From positions 1 to 30,163 of IMG/VR virus record IMGVR_UViG_3300047378_000853: 30,163 bases of DNA; one strand, given 5' to 3'. The DNA comes from a virus. Numbering within the stretch: position 1 is the stretch's first letter; every line of letters starts with the position of its first letter. Below are positions 17,501 through 21,890 of this stretch, piece by piece. Under the pieces are notes generated by a model. That model was not told the origin of the DNA. It did not search any database and worked only from the letters and a program-made list of their open reading frames with translations. The position numbers were made by a program, and so were the translations under genes.

Positions 17501-19756
17501 AGTAGTGGAACTGCTGGTACATCTGGAACAAGTGGAAGTAGTGGAACTTCTGGAACAAGTGGAACATCAGGTTCGTCTGGTACATCAGCGGAAGGAAGTA
17601 GTGGTACATCAGGAACAAGCGGAAGTAGTGGTTCAGCAGGAACAAGTGGTACAACTGGTACATCAGGTACATCAGCAGAAGGAAGTAGTGGTAGTAGTGG
17701 TACAAGTGGTACTAATGGTACATCAGGTTCAAGTGGAACTTCGGGCTCTTCTGGAACAACTGGTGAAGATGGTGAAGATGGTACAAGTGGTAGTTCTGGT
17801 AGTAGTGGACAAGATGGTACGTTCTTTGGTTCATCAGGTTCGTCTGGAACGAGTGGTTCAACTGGTACTGCTGGTTCATCTGGTATTAATGGTGTAGATG
17901 GTACTGATGGTACATCAGGTACAACTGGTAGAGATGGAACTTTCTTCGGAAGTTCTGGTACGAGTGGTACAAGCGGAAGTAGTGGAAGTAGTGGTTCTGC
18001 TGGAACTTCAGGTTCAGCAGGAAGTTCTGGAACAAGTGGAACAAGTGGAACAAGCGGACAAGATGGAACTTTCTTCGGTAGTAGTGGTACATCGGGTACA
18101 TCAGGTGAAACTGGTACATCTGGTACAAGTGGATTAGGTTCTTCTGGTACATCTGGAACTTCAGGTGTTGATGGAACATTCTTCGGAAGTAGTGGTACTT
18201 CTGGTGAAACTGGAACCTCAGGTACTTCTGGAGCTGGAACGAGTGGAACTTCGGGTTCTTCTGGAACAAGTGGAACAAGTGGGCAGGATGGAACATTCTT
18301 TGGTAGTAGTGGTACAACAGGTACTTCTGGTACATCTGGAGCTGGAACATCTGGAACATCTGGTTCAAGCGGAACTTCTGGTACGTCTGGTGTTGATGGA
18401 ACTTTCTTTGGTAGTAGTGGTAGTTCTGGTACTGATGGTACATCTGGAACAAGTGGATTAGGTACTGATGGTACGAGTGGTCAAAGTGGTTCTTCAGGAA
18501 CTACTGGAACAGGTGGTTCTTCTGGTACTGGTGGTACTTCTGGACAAGATGGAACATTCTTTGGAAGTAGTGGTACATCTGGTACTAATGGAACGAGTGG
18601 TTCATCAGGTACGAGTGGTTTAAGTGGAACTTCTGGTACTTCAGGTACATCTGGATTAGATGGTACATTCTTCGGAAGTTCTGGTACAAGTGGTTCTGAT
18701 GGTACTTCGGGTCAAACAGGTTCATCTGGTACGAGTGGTGTAAGTGGTTCTGCTGGTACGAGTGGTGTAAGTGGTACATCAGGTCAAGATGGTACTTTAT
18801 TTGGAAGTAGTGGTAGTAGTGGTACGAGCGGAAGTAGTGGTTCAACTGGTACTGCTGGTTCAAGTGGTGTAAGTGGAACTGCTGGAACATCTGGTTTAGA
18901 TGGTACTTTATTCGGTTCATCAGGTTCATCTGGTACATCTGGAAGTAGTGGTTCAACAGGAACTGCAGGTTCTTCTGGTTCAAGTGGTTCAAGTGGAACC
19001 GCTGGTACTTCTGGACAAGATGGTACTTTATTTGGCTCATCGGGTTCATCTGGAACATCTGGTTCGAGTGGAAGTAGTGGAACATCCGGTGTAGGTGGTT
19101 CAAATGGTTCATCGGGTACATCTGGTTTAGATGGTACTTTATTTGGAAGTAGTGGTAGTAGTGGTGTAAGTGGAACAAGTGGAAGTTCTGGTACATCAGG
19201 TGAAACTGGTTCATCGGGTTCATCAGGTTCTTCTGGTTCAAGTGGATTATTAAATGTAGCAAATGATGGAGCAGATAGAGTTCTTACTATGGATGGTGAT
19301 GGAACTGGAACTGCACAATCAAACCTAACATTTGATGGAGCTGATTTAGATGTAACTGGAAATGTACAAATAAGTGGTGAATTAGATGTAGATGGTGATT
19401 TTCTGGGAGCTACAACATTCTCTACAAGGTTCCACGAGAATTATAATAACATAGGAAATTCAACTGGTGGTACAACGATAGATTTATCAACGGCTAATAA
19501 TTTTAGAATTGATAGAATAGGTAGTATAACAATCGCTCTTTCAAACGCACCATCAGCCCCTCGTGCAATTGGATTTACATTATTGTTAGAGGATAGTAGT
19601 GGTGGTACGGCAACTGTAAGTTGGCCAGCATCAATACAATGGGCAAATGGAGCAGCACCAACACTAACGGCTGGTGGAAAAGATATATTAGTATTCTATA
19701 CTTATGATGGGGGGAGTACTTATTATGGATTCCTAAGTGCCAACAACATAAGTTAA
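8594..19756 (+). CDS. Giant collagen-like tail fibre / adhesin (3720 aa)
   Basis: A single uninterrupted frame from ATG 8594 to TAA 19756. The N-terminus (VKVVRPSDVSEDRYEYLRLN) resembles anchor regions that I recall from marine T4-like phage fibres. Residues about 207-613 carry regular 70/63-residue beta repeats, with diverged versions up to about residue 2060. Cupredoxin-like domains lie near residues 1055-1175, 1289-1400 and 2543-2652. A fibre-type domain spans about 1446-1632, and three NQTASMTVLSASYA repeats about 2227-2320. Collagen-like Gly-X-Y runs fill 2381-2542 and 2653-3551. The C-terminal tip has NFRIDRIGSITIALS and VSWPASIQWANG, a common phage fibre end. It probably trimerises through the collagen-like stalk and binds a host surface (inference). 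Weak initiation context: no clear Shine-Dalgarno, A-rich leader. Confidence 0.88.
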   Translation: MSQLLSGKVKVVRPSDVSEDRYEYLRLNEAEPNLGVPESGSLSSGSIALVASDADGNRLFVTTLQLEQVTGSFSGSFAGDGSQLNNLPEAVRLISGSASASISPNTGFLVNVSSSFGGDMDVTGDVRVTGDLIVDNRIVARELIVEIISSSIIFSSGSNRFGELSTDKQEFTGSVEVTGSLDVFGDTTISGSTFVSGNVQLTSGSAFSGSGENLFNIPKSALTDDALLSNLITTGSVTASVSPDGVFKVFGTGSVTTELSGSLFVSGNVQLISGSAFSGSGENLFNIPKSALTDDALLSNLITTGSVTASVSQDGFFRVFGTGSVTTELSGSLLVSGNVNLNSGSSFSGSGENLFNIPRSALTEDALETNLIISGAVTASVSPDTGFVVNSLDSGSTFTGSVFLSSGSFFSGSGENLFNIPLSALAEEVEVSTKIQSGNVTASVSDEDGFVVTSEASGSTFTGSLRLSSGSIFSGSGAELFDIPRSALTEDALITNNIRSGSVTASVSPNFGLVVESELSGSTFTGSVFLSSGSFFSGSGEKLFNIPRTALTDDALISNLISTGSVTASVSTDGFFRVQSTGSVTTELSGSVFVSGAVQLNSGSKYSGSGEDLFDIPFSALSNDAQEAIEALVTREAVFIASGSVTASTEDSVFKVTSDESGSIFIGDIEIPSGSGFFSGSGEGLFNIPRSALVEDALLSNLITTGSVSASVSTEGIFKVFGTGSIKSEFSGSVSISESLDVPKIIADEFTGSLSGSVAGDGSQLNNIPQSALSEDATRIASGSATASISPNLGFVVNTSSSIEGDLSVSGRITAEEIFVNFISSSIVISTGSNIFGDDSNTDTQKLFGETQIFGNVTASAKISSSGFVGDGSELFNIPQSALSEDAPLISSGSVTASVSPNFGFVVESTESGSTFSGSIQISGSVTLTSGSSFSGSGENLFNIPQSALSEDSPRISSGSVSASISPNLGLIVNTSASIDGDIDVSGVVSASIFSGSGESLFNIPLSAITEEAFRIVSGSVTASVDPNRGFEVNSTGRFDDSITTSGSLIVSASTSWGPDNLEKIVKVIGTDDGNKYEIDGKRQPLLYLVSGSTYTFNQSDSTNATHEIRFSTTDNGTHAGGVPFTGSVDTGSISAGTNGSQVTIAINFNTPDTLYYYCLNHSGMGGEIRKVLSYPISETIINDTVVVTGSIFTSGSITTTGDIDTNIVRGTQFSGSFSGSGRDLFDIPLSALAEDVEELSFIASGSVTASTDPEFGFKVNTTSSIEGDLNVTGGLYVSTSVIELETLPITQSVTIGQNGFAINGNLKQPLKFLNGLTYHFDISDSSNANNPIKLSQTVDGSHNTGTQYTTGVTTNGTAGNSGAFLKLEVTDNTPKRLYYFSTPSASYGSSIKILEEVPTISQNIINGNTEITGTLDVSSISSAEKISSPFITSSYLTSSVIDFVTGENTFPSQPGRLKWNETDGTLDLGMSGGSASLQIGQELYYPKVVNKAGENLINGTLVMVDPNNPSQGQRIRVIKSISDGTYDSDLLIGVLTENIDNNQEGFATWFGMVRDVKVDLLEDAGLKYTGSTWSEGDILYPDPQRAGGMTNVKPEAPNLKSTIALVERVNGDNIQLLVRPQLGNHLEDLHDVQIVSASNNDIIVFSSSSNRFENRSDNLVLSGSFSGSYTGVYFGDGSNLENVQAAAAPLISSGSATASVASGDTFVVTAPQSGSEFTGSIVTSGSITVGGGGRFVGDGSGLTDIDIANLALTLNVLESGSATASLDETEFKVFNNNISTSVDSSFSGSVNISESLDVGGIITGDGSGITNIDIANLAIDSSKIFTGSVTASVDPLGFFRVENLDPTLRSGSVKVEISGSLEVSQSITASLYRGDGGGLFNIPLDAIEDLELDRIVSGSATASISPNKGFFANTQISGTLFVGDGGGLFNIPADALQDLQLPLIISGGVSASVEPNEGFRVFSPTYGSKFTGSLNISGSVTIPSGSGFFSGSGEGLFNIPADAIVGLDQSRILSGSVTASTNPDDGFVVTSIASGSTFFGEVNFQNDVSASKITVTDEIFSPRITSSFVGSYQGENVGIDVPDDLDILVFDAAANKFRPVTQFGDTAVFPFSDVTQVTFQHNFAIDYPVVQIYETGSNGQIIPQAIESIDSSSVRVTFSGLTSGQAVIGTGGRLAGFVEGDDVVGLVNSASYALFAENAGTASSLVGFDSASLAELGNLSQYIKNNQTASMTVLSASYAETASFAVNAGDFNTDNFVRTDQTASMTVLSASYAESASYAINAVSAEDYVRNNQTASMTVLSASYAATASFALNAGDFVGENFLPNNGTGSFVGRFEVSGSLVVTGSTELIGLETGSSDTVLVINETTNRIEKRDVTAVSGTSGTGGTSGTGGSSGSSGSAGTSGTSGTSGSSGSAGTSGTSGTSGSSGTSGSSGTSGTTGTSGTSGTSGSSGSAGTSGTSGSSGTSGTSGSSGTSGSSGSSGTSGSGGSSGSSGTSGTSGSAGSSGSSGSSGTSGTSGTSGSSGSGGTSGTSGTSGSSGREGGRLFVVENAGFAYSFSGYTGDFPTITLVRGELFYFDVSDVASSHPFALRLSDGNTNTVPGTTNNDPTNGNHSTSVLVKYRVPEDAPDSIVYQCASHSSMIGTIQIVDKYGTSGTSGTSGSSGSSGTGGSSGSSGSSGSSGTSGSSGTSGSSGSSGSGGTSGSSGSSGSSGSSGSSGTSGSSGTSGTSGTSGSSGSSGSSGSSGSSGSSGSSGTSGADGEEGSSGSAGTSGTSGSSGSSGSTGTNGTSGTSGTSGTSGERGSSGSAGTSGTSGTNGTSGSSGTSGSSGTSGTSGTSGTSGTSGTSGTSGSGGTAGTSGSSGTTGTSGSSGTSGSSGTSGTSGTNGTSGSSGTSGSSGTSGTSGSTGTSGTSGTSGTNGTSGSAGTSGSAGTSGTSAEGSSGTSGTSGSSGTSGSSGTTGTSGTSAEGSSGTAGTSGTSGSSGTSGTSGTSGSSGTSAEGSSGTSGTSGSSGSAGTSGTTGTSGTSAEGSSGSSGTSGTNGTSGSSGTSGSSGTTGEDGEDGTSGSSGSSGQDGTFFGSSGSSGTSGSTGTAGSSGINGVDGTDGTSGTTGRDGTFFGSSGTSGTSGSSGSSGSAGTSGSAGSSGTSGTSGTSGQDGTFFGSSGTSGTSGETGTSGTSGLGSSGTSGTSGVDGTFFGSSGTSGETGTSGTSGAGTSGTSGSSGTSGTSGQDGTFFGSSGTTGTSGTSGAGTSGTSGSSGTSGTSGVDGTFFGSSGSSGTDGTSGTSGLGTDGTSGQSGSSGTTGTGGSSGTGGTSGQDGTFFGSSGTSGTNGTSGSSGTSGLSGTSGTSGTSGLDGTFFGSSGTSGSDGTSGQTGSSGTSGVSGSAGTSGVSGTSGQDGTLFGSSGSSGTSGSSGSTGTAGSSGVSGTAGTSGLDGTLFGSSGSSGTSGSSGSTGTAGSSGSSGSSGTAGTSGQDGTLFGSSGSSGTSGSSGSSGTSGVGGSNGSSGTSGLDGTLFGSSGSSGVSGTSGSSGTSGETGSSGSSGSSGSSGLLNVANDGADRVLTMDGDGTGTAQSNLTFDGADLDVTGNVQISGELDVDGDFLGATTFSTRFHENYNNIGNSTGGTTIDLSTANNFRIDRIGSITIALSNAPSAPRAIGFTLLLEDSSGGTATVSWPASIQWANGAAPTLTAGGKDILVFYTYDGGSTYYGFLSANNIS
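9212..10433 (+). repeat. 70/63-residue beta repeats with FSGSGENLFNIP signature
   Basis: The motif starts at 9212, 9422, 9632, 9821, 10010, 10199 and 10409, so the spacings are 210, 210, 189, 189, 189 and 210 bases. Each unit runs FSGSGExLFxIP, SALTxDAL, an SGSVTASVS segment and a short hydrophobic strand. The 63-residue form has SGSTFTGS in place of the longer GTGSVTTELSGS segment. Diverged copies, often as GDGSQLNNIP or GDGGGLFNIP, recur near 10630, 10870, 11200, 11395, 11575, 14215, 14360 and 14560. Others occur in the last gene near 22080 and 22275. A stacked beta-helix-like fibre shaft is the likely structure (inference). Confidence 0.85.
11757..12117 (+). other. Cupredoxin-like domain 1 in the giant fibre
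   Basis: Residues about 1055-1175. A strand pattern YLVSGSTYTFNQSD leads to ATHEIRFS (His1107), a DGTHAGG loop, and ends YYYCLNHSGMGG. Cys1159, His1162 and Met1165 lie in a Cys-x2-His-x2-Met arrangement. Blue copper proteins use an early His plus a late Cys, His and Met, so the first three candidate ligands are present. The Met is closer to the His than in plastocyanin or pseudoazurin, so metal binding is uncertain. I recall similar YYYCxNHSGMGG segments in marine phage structural proteins. Confidence 0.65.
12459..12792 (+). other. Degenerate cupredoxin-like domain 2 in the giant fibre
   Basis: Residues about 1289-1400. The scaffold matches domain 1: GLTYHFDISDSSNANN, a DGSHNTGTQYTTGV loop, and LYYFSTPSASYGSS at the end. 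The early His is replaced by Asn, and the Cys, second His and Met are all gone. This copy therefore keeps the fold pattern without any candidate metal ligands, and probably serves only as structure (inference). Confidence 0.6.
12930..13490 (+). other. Phage fibre structural domain (QPGRLKWNETDGTLDLGM type)
   Basis: Residues about 1446-1632. The segment reads GRLKWNETDGTLDLG, ELYYPKVVNKAG, LINGTLVMV, then a GVLTENID loop, ATWFGMVRDV, WSEGDILYPDP, and IALVERVNGDNIQLLVRP. I recall the same order in many phage tail fibre or structural proteins, where it has no enzymatic role. It is followed by HLEDLHDVQIVSASNNDIIV, a common connector to the next beta repeat. Confidence 0.6.
15272..15550 (+). repeat. 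Three NQTASMTVLSASYA repeats
   Basis: The motif begins at 15272, 15374 and 15470, giving spacings of 102 and 96 bases. Each copy has xQTASMTVLSASYA followed by ETASFAVNAGDF or a variant. The alanine/serine-rich heptad-like spacing could form a short coiled-coil neck just before the collagen-like stalk (inference). Confidence 0.8.
15734..16219 (+). repeat. Collagen-like Gly-X-Y stalk, first segment
   Basis: About 160 residues with glycine at every third position. The X position is almost always Ser or Thr, and Y is mostly Ser with a few Ala, Thr or Gly. No proline is present. It ends at GREG, directly before the third cupredoxin-like domain. Confidence 0.9.
16220..16549 (+). other. Cupredoxin-like domain 3 embedded inside the collagen-like stalk
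   Basis: Residues about 2543-2652. VRGELFYFDVSD is followed by ASSHPFALRLSDGN (His2587), and the domain ends YQCASHSSMIGTIQIV with Cys2636, His2639 and Met2642. Collagen-like repeats flank it directly on both sides. It has the same candidate ligand set as domain 1. A globular insert here would make a bulge or branch point along the stalk (inference). Confidence 0.65.
16550..19246 (+). repeat. Collagen-like Gly-X-Y stalk, second segment, with spaced interruptions
   Basis: About 899 residues of Gly-Ser/Thr-Ser triplets without proline. Two kinds of interruption recur. TSAEGSSG occurs four times, with the Ala codon at 17405, 17492, 17588 and 17675. DGTFFGSSG or DGTLFGSSG occurs twelve times, with the Asp codon at 17813, 17933, 18062, 18170, 18287, 18395, 18548, 18659, 18788, 18899, 19019 and 19130. 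The first eight are FF and the last four LF. The extra residue in TFF or TLF shifts the triplet register by one. Confidence 0.9.
19247..19753 (+). other. C-terminal fibre tip domain of the 3720-aa protein
   Basis: Residues about 3552-3720. A hinge with VLTMDGDGTGTAQSNLTFDG and VTGNVQISGELDVDG leads to a beta-rich end with NFRIDRIGSITIALS, IGFTLLLEDSSGG, VSWPASIQWANG and DILVFYTYDGG. I recall this end domain from tail fibres and other structural proteins of many phages. It is the most distal part and therefore a candidate for tip contact or trimer capping (inference). Confidence 0.65.
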
Positions 19757-19769
19757 TGAGTTATGAATT

Positions 19770-20693
19770 ATGAGTATAGCAAGAAGATTATTATCAATAG
19801 AAGCAGGACAAGTGAGACCTTTTAAATTTACAATACAAACAACATCAACAAATACTCAATTTGAGTTACCTATTACTGCGCCAGGTGGAAAACAACCTAA
19901 TATAACAGTAAGTTGGGGTGATGGTAGTAGTGATTCTATAATTACATCAACAACATCATCTGATAGATTTCATACATATTCAACTGCTGGTAGTTATCAA
20001 ATTATAGTTAGTGGATATTGTCCGGGTTTTAGTGTTGGTAATAACACATCATACAAAAACTTATACAAATCAGTTGATGATTGGGGAGTAGTTCAGTTTG
20101 AAGAAATTGATTTTTATGGATGTATTAATTTAACAACTATACCAGCGGATGGTTCTAATAACGCAACATTAAATGATGGATTAAATACTGTATTAAGATT
20201 TAACTCTACATTTAGACAAACTGGTATTACAATAATACCCAATGGTTTATTTGATTATTCAACAAATGTAACTTCATTCGTTAACACATTCGTATTTTGT
20301 CAAGGATTAACAGCAATACCATCTGGTTTGTTTGATAACAATACAAATGTAACATCATTTTCGGGTACATTTAACGCATTGTTAAATTTAACAACAATAC
20401 CAACAAATTTGTTTGATAATAACGCATTAGTAGTAAACTTTGAATCAGTATTTAGAAACTGTAGAAAGGTGGCTGGAATTCCAAGTCAGTTTTTTACTAA
20501 TAACCAACAAGTTACTACTTTTGCAAATGCATTTAATATGGCAACTACATCAAACTTATTAACTGGTGTAACTCCAACTGATTCAAATGGTGATGAGATT
20601 TTTGAAAGAACATCAAATCCAATTGGTACTGATTGTTTTGCTTTTTGTAGTGGTTTAACTAATTTTGGTTCAATACCAGCAACATTTAAATAA
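19770..20693 (+). CDS. PKD-like plus BspA-type leucine-rich repeat protein (putative adhesin)
   Basis: The 307-residue frame starts 13 bases after the giant fibre stop. After a short N-terminus (MSIARRLLSIEAGQVRPFKF), residues about 18-90 resemble a PKD-like beta domain with ITVSWGDGSSD and FHTYSTAGSYQIIVSG. Residues about 110-265 contain repeats near 26 residues such as NVTSFVNTFVFCQGLTAIP, SGLFDNN and LTTIPTNLFDNN. These match the BspA / DUF285 leucine-rich repeat pattern seen in bacterial surface proteins. No signal peptide or membrane anchor is evident, which fits a virion component better than a host surface protein. A role as an adhesin tip or fibre accessory is inferred. An LRR protein of unknown function is the fallback. 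No Shine-Dalgarno is seen; the start was chosen because it opens the frame right after the upstream stop. Confidence 0.7.
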   Translation: MSIARRLLSIEAGQVRPFKFTIQTTSTNTQFELPITAPGGKQPNITVSWGDGSSDSIITSTTSSDRFHTYSTAGSYQIIVSGYCPGFSVGNNTSYKNLYKSVDDWGVVQFEEIDFYGCINLTTIPADGSNNATLNDGLNTVLRFNSTFRQTGITIIPNGLFDYSTNVTSFVNTFVFCQGLTAIPSGLFDNNTNVTSFSGTFNALLNLTTIPTNLFDNNALVVNFESVFRNCRKVAGIPSQFFTNNQQVTTFANAFNMATTSNLLTGVTPTDSNGDEIFERTSNPIGTDCFAFCSGLTNFGSIPATFK

Positions 20694-20699
20694 AAAGAT

Positions 20700-21158
20700 A
20701 TGTACTTAAAAGTTTCAGGTTCAACAATAATTTATCCATATTCCATTCAAATATTAAAGAATGAGAATCCTACCATTAGTTTTCCAACAACGATAAGTAA
20801 TGATTTATTACAATCATACAATGTATATCCAGTTGAGTTGAAAAGTAGTGGGTACGATACTGATGATACAAAGGATGTAACTGAAGTTACACCTACTTTA
20901 TCTGGTTCGGTTTATATACAAACATATGAAATAACTGATGCGGATACTGAAACAATAAACAAAAGAAAGGAAATCAAATGGTCAGAAATAAGAAGTACGA
21001 GAAATACTTTATTATCGGAGTCAGATTGGACACAATTTCAAGATTCACCAATAACAGGTTCATCACTAACCGATTGGCAAACTTACAGACAATCACTAAG
21101 AGATGTAACAACACAATCAGACCCATACGATATTACTTGGCCAAACAAACCTTCTTAG
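20700..21158 (+). CDS. Tail-assembly-chaperone-like protein (152 aa)
   Basis: The start lies six bases after the previous stop, behind AAAAAGAT. The N-terminal half is a beta-like domain (MYLKVSGSTIIYPYSIQILK). The C-terminal half has RKEIKWSEIRSTRNTLLSES, DWTQFQDSPI, then WQTYRQSLRDVTTQSDPYDI and WPNKPS. The combination of RN-x-LL-x-x-x-DW, W-x-x-YRQ-x-LRD and a final WP-x-x-P is the pattern of phage tail assembly chaperone / fibre assembly C-terminal domains (family memory, not searched). Such proteins are usually encoded beside the fibre they help assemble, which fits its place between two giant fibre genes. In some phages this domain is part of the virion, so the chaperone role is inferred. 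Confidence 0.65.
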   Translation: MYLKVSGSTIIYPYSIQILKNENPTISFPTTISNDLLQSYNVYPVELKSSGYDTDDTKDVTEVTPTLSGSVYIQTYEITDADTETINKRKEIKWSEIRSTRNTLLSESDWTQFQDSPITGSSLTDWQTYRQSLRDVTTQSDPYDITWPNKPS

Positions 21159-21210
21159 AAGTTAAAAGATATTTATTTAATATTTATATCAAAGAAAAGG
21201 TAATTATCAC
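21159..21210 (+). promoter_or_regulatory. Longest intergenic gap in the window; AT-rich leader with weak ribosome binding site
   Basis: These 52 bases are almost all A and T and include TATTTATA at 21181-21188. AAGG at 21197-21200 lies 10 bases before the ATG at 21211 and is a plausible weak Shine-Dalgarno. No hairpin with a T-run is visible. As the largest gap, it is the best place for a promoter or processing site, but nothing proves one. Confidence 0.25.
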
Positions 21211-21543
21211 ATGAGAATAGACCAACCCAGTTTTTCCGGTTCGATTACACAAGCTCCATCGGCATATGCTGATTTGAGTGGTTCGTTTACTGGTTCGTTT
21301 ACTGGTTCACTTAGTGGTTCATTTATTGGAGATATTACTGTTCAACAAGCTGAATTTACGGATTTAGTTGTTAGACAGACATTAAATGTTGGTACGGAAA
21401 ATACTGATGGTGGAATAAATATCATCAATAGTGGTTCAGTTCAAATAAGTGGTTCAATAAATGTAACAAATGGAAACGCATTTACAGTTGAAGGTGTAGA
21501 TGTATTAGATTCTGCGTTGGCATTTTCAATAGCATTAGGATAA
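21211..21543 (+). CDS. Small fibre-related protein with SGSFTGSF repeats (110 aa)
   Basis: The protein begins MRIDQPSFSGSITQAPSAYA and has a short array LSGSFTGSFTGSLSGSFIGD. It continues with beta-type strands (FTDLVVRQTLNVGTEN, SGSVQISGSINVTNG). The SGSFTGSF motif also opens the last giant fibre near 22050, and the VQISGSINV style matches its beta repeats. It therefore looks like a miniature or partner of the fibre shaft, perhaps a connector (inference). No cysteine, signal peptide or enzymatic motif is present. It ends four bases before the next gene, so translational coupling is likely. Confidence 0.65.
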   Translation: MRIDQPSFSGSITQAPSAYADLSGSFTGSFTGSLSGSFIGDITVQQAEFTDLVVRQTLNVGTENTDGGINIINSGSVQISGSINVTNGNAFTVEGVDVLDSALAFSIALG

Positions 21544-21547
21544 AGAT

Positions 21548-21880
21548 ATGGCAAATGTATTTAAAAATAGTATAAAAGGACCTGCAGGAACAGGTGGTTT
21601 AGGTGTTTACACAACACCAGCTGCTACAGCAACTACTGTTATTGGTGTAAATGTAGCTAATATTATATCTACAAATATTTATGTAGATGTACAAATAACT
21701 GATAGTTCTGCTGGAGTTACTAAATATTTAGTAAAAGGAGCAGTTATACCAAATGGTTCATCGGCAGTTTTAGTTGGTGGTGACCAAAAAGTAGTTTTAG
21801 AAGCAAGTGATTCGATAACTGTAACATCAAATGTTGATAATTCAGCAGATGTTATTTTATCAGTATTAGAGATATCATAA
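21548..21880 (+). CDS. Small conserved virion structural protein (110 aa)
   Basis: The sequence MANVFKNSIKGPAGTGG, VYTTPAATATTVIGVNVANI, then VDVQITD, AVIPNGSSAVLVGGDQKVVL and SITVTSNVDNSADVILSVLE is a compact all-beta pattern. I recall close relatives as small structural proteins in marine T4-like phages. It is also the uninterrupted version of the fold that is split in the 286-residue protein at 7710. A baseplate or fibre-attachment role is inferred from context. It starts after TAAAGAT, four bases from the upstream stop, and ends ten bases before the last giant fibre gene. Confidence 0.7.
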   Translation: MANVFKNSIKGPAGTGGLGVYTTPAATATTVIGVNVANIISTNIYVDVQITDSSAGVTKYLVKGAVIPNGSSAVLVGGDQKVVLEASDSITVTSNVDNSADVILSVLEIS

Positions 21881-21890
21881 ATAGAGGTTA

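Noticed and set aside
16527-17705. Long minus-strand open frames opposite the collagen-like array (also at 15729-16295, 17886-18452 and 18585-19262)
   Set aside because: They are reflections of the Gly-Ser/Thr triplet codons read backwards. Composition is low-complexity His/Tyr/Leu/Phe or Pro/Glu/Val, with no domains and no ribosome binding site.
15734-19246. Possible assembly collapse or expansion in the repetitive stalk
   Set aside because: Codon scrambling makes most copies distinguishable and the frame is intact, so the sequence is accepted, although long reads would be needed to prove the exact length.
19756-19773. Five-codon mini-frame (MSYEL) linking the fibre stop (TAATG) and the LRR gene start (ATGA)
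   Set aside because: Could couple translation, but such short frames are frequent by chance in AT-rich gaps and nothing else supports it.
20978-21214. 78-codon + strand frame overlapping the end of the chaperone-like gene and ending in ATGA over the next start
   Set aside because: The product is basic and without recognisable features, while the overlapped frame has a clear family pattern. Treated as chance.
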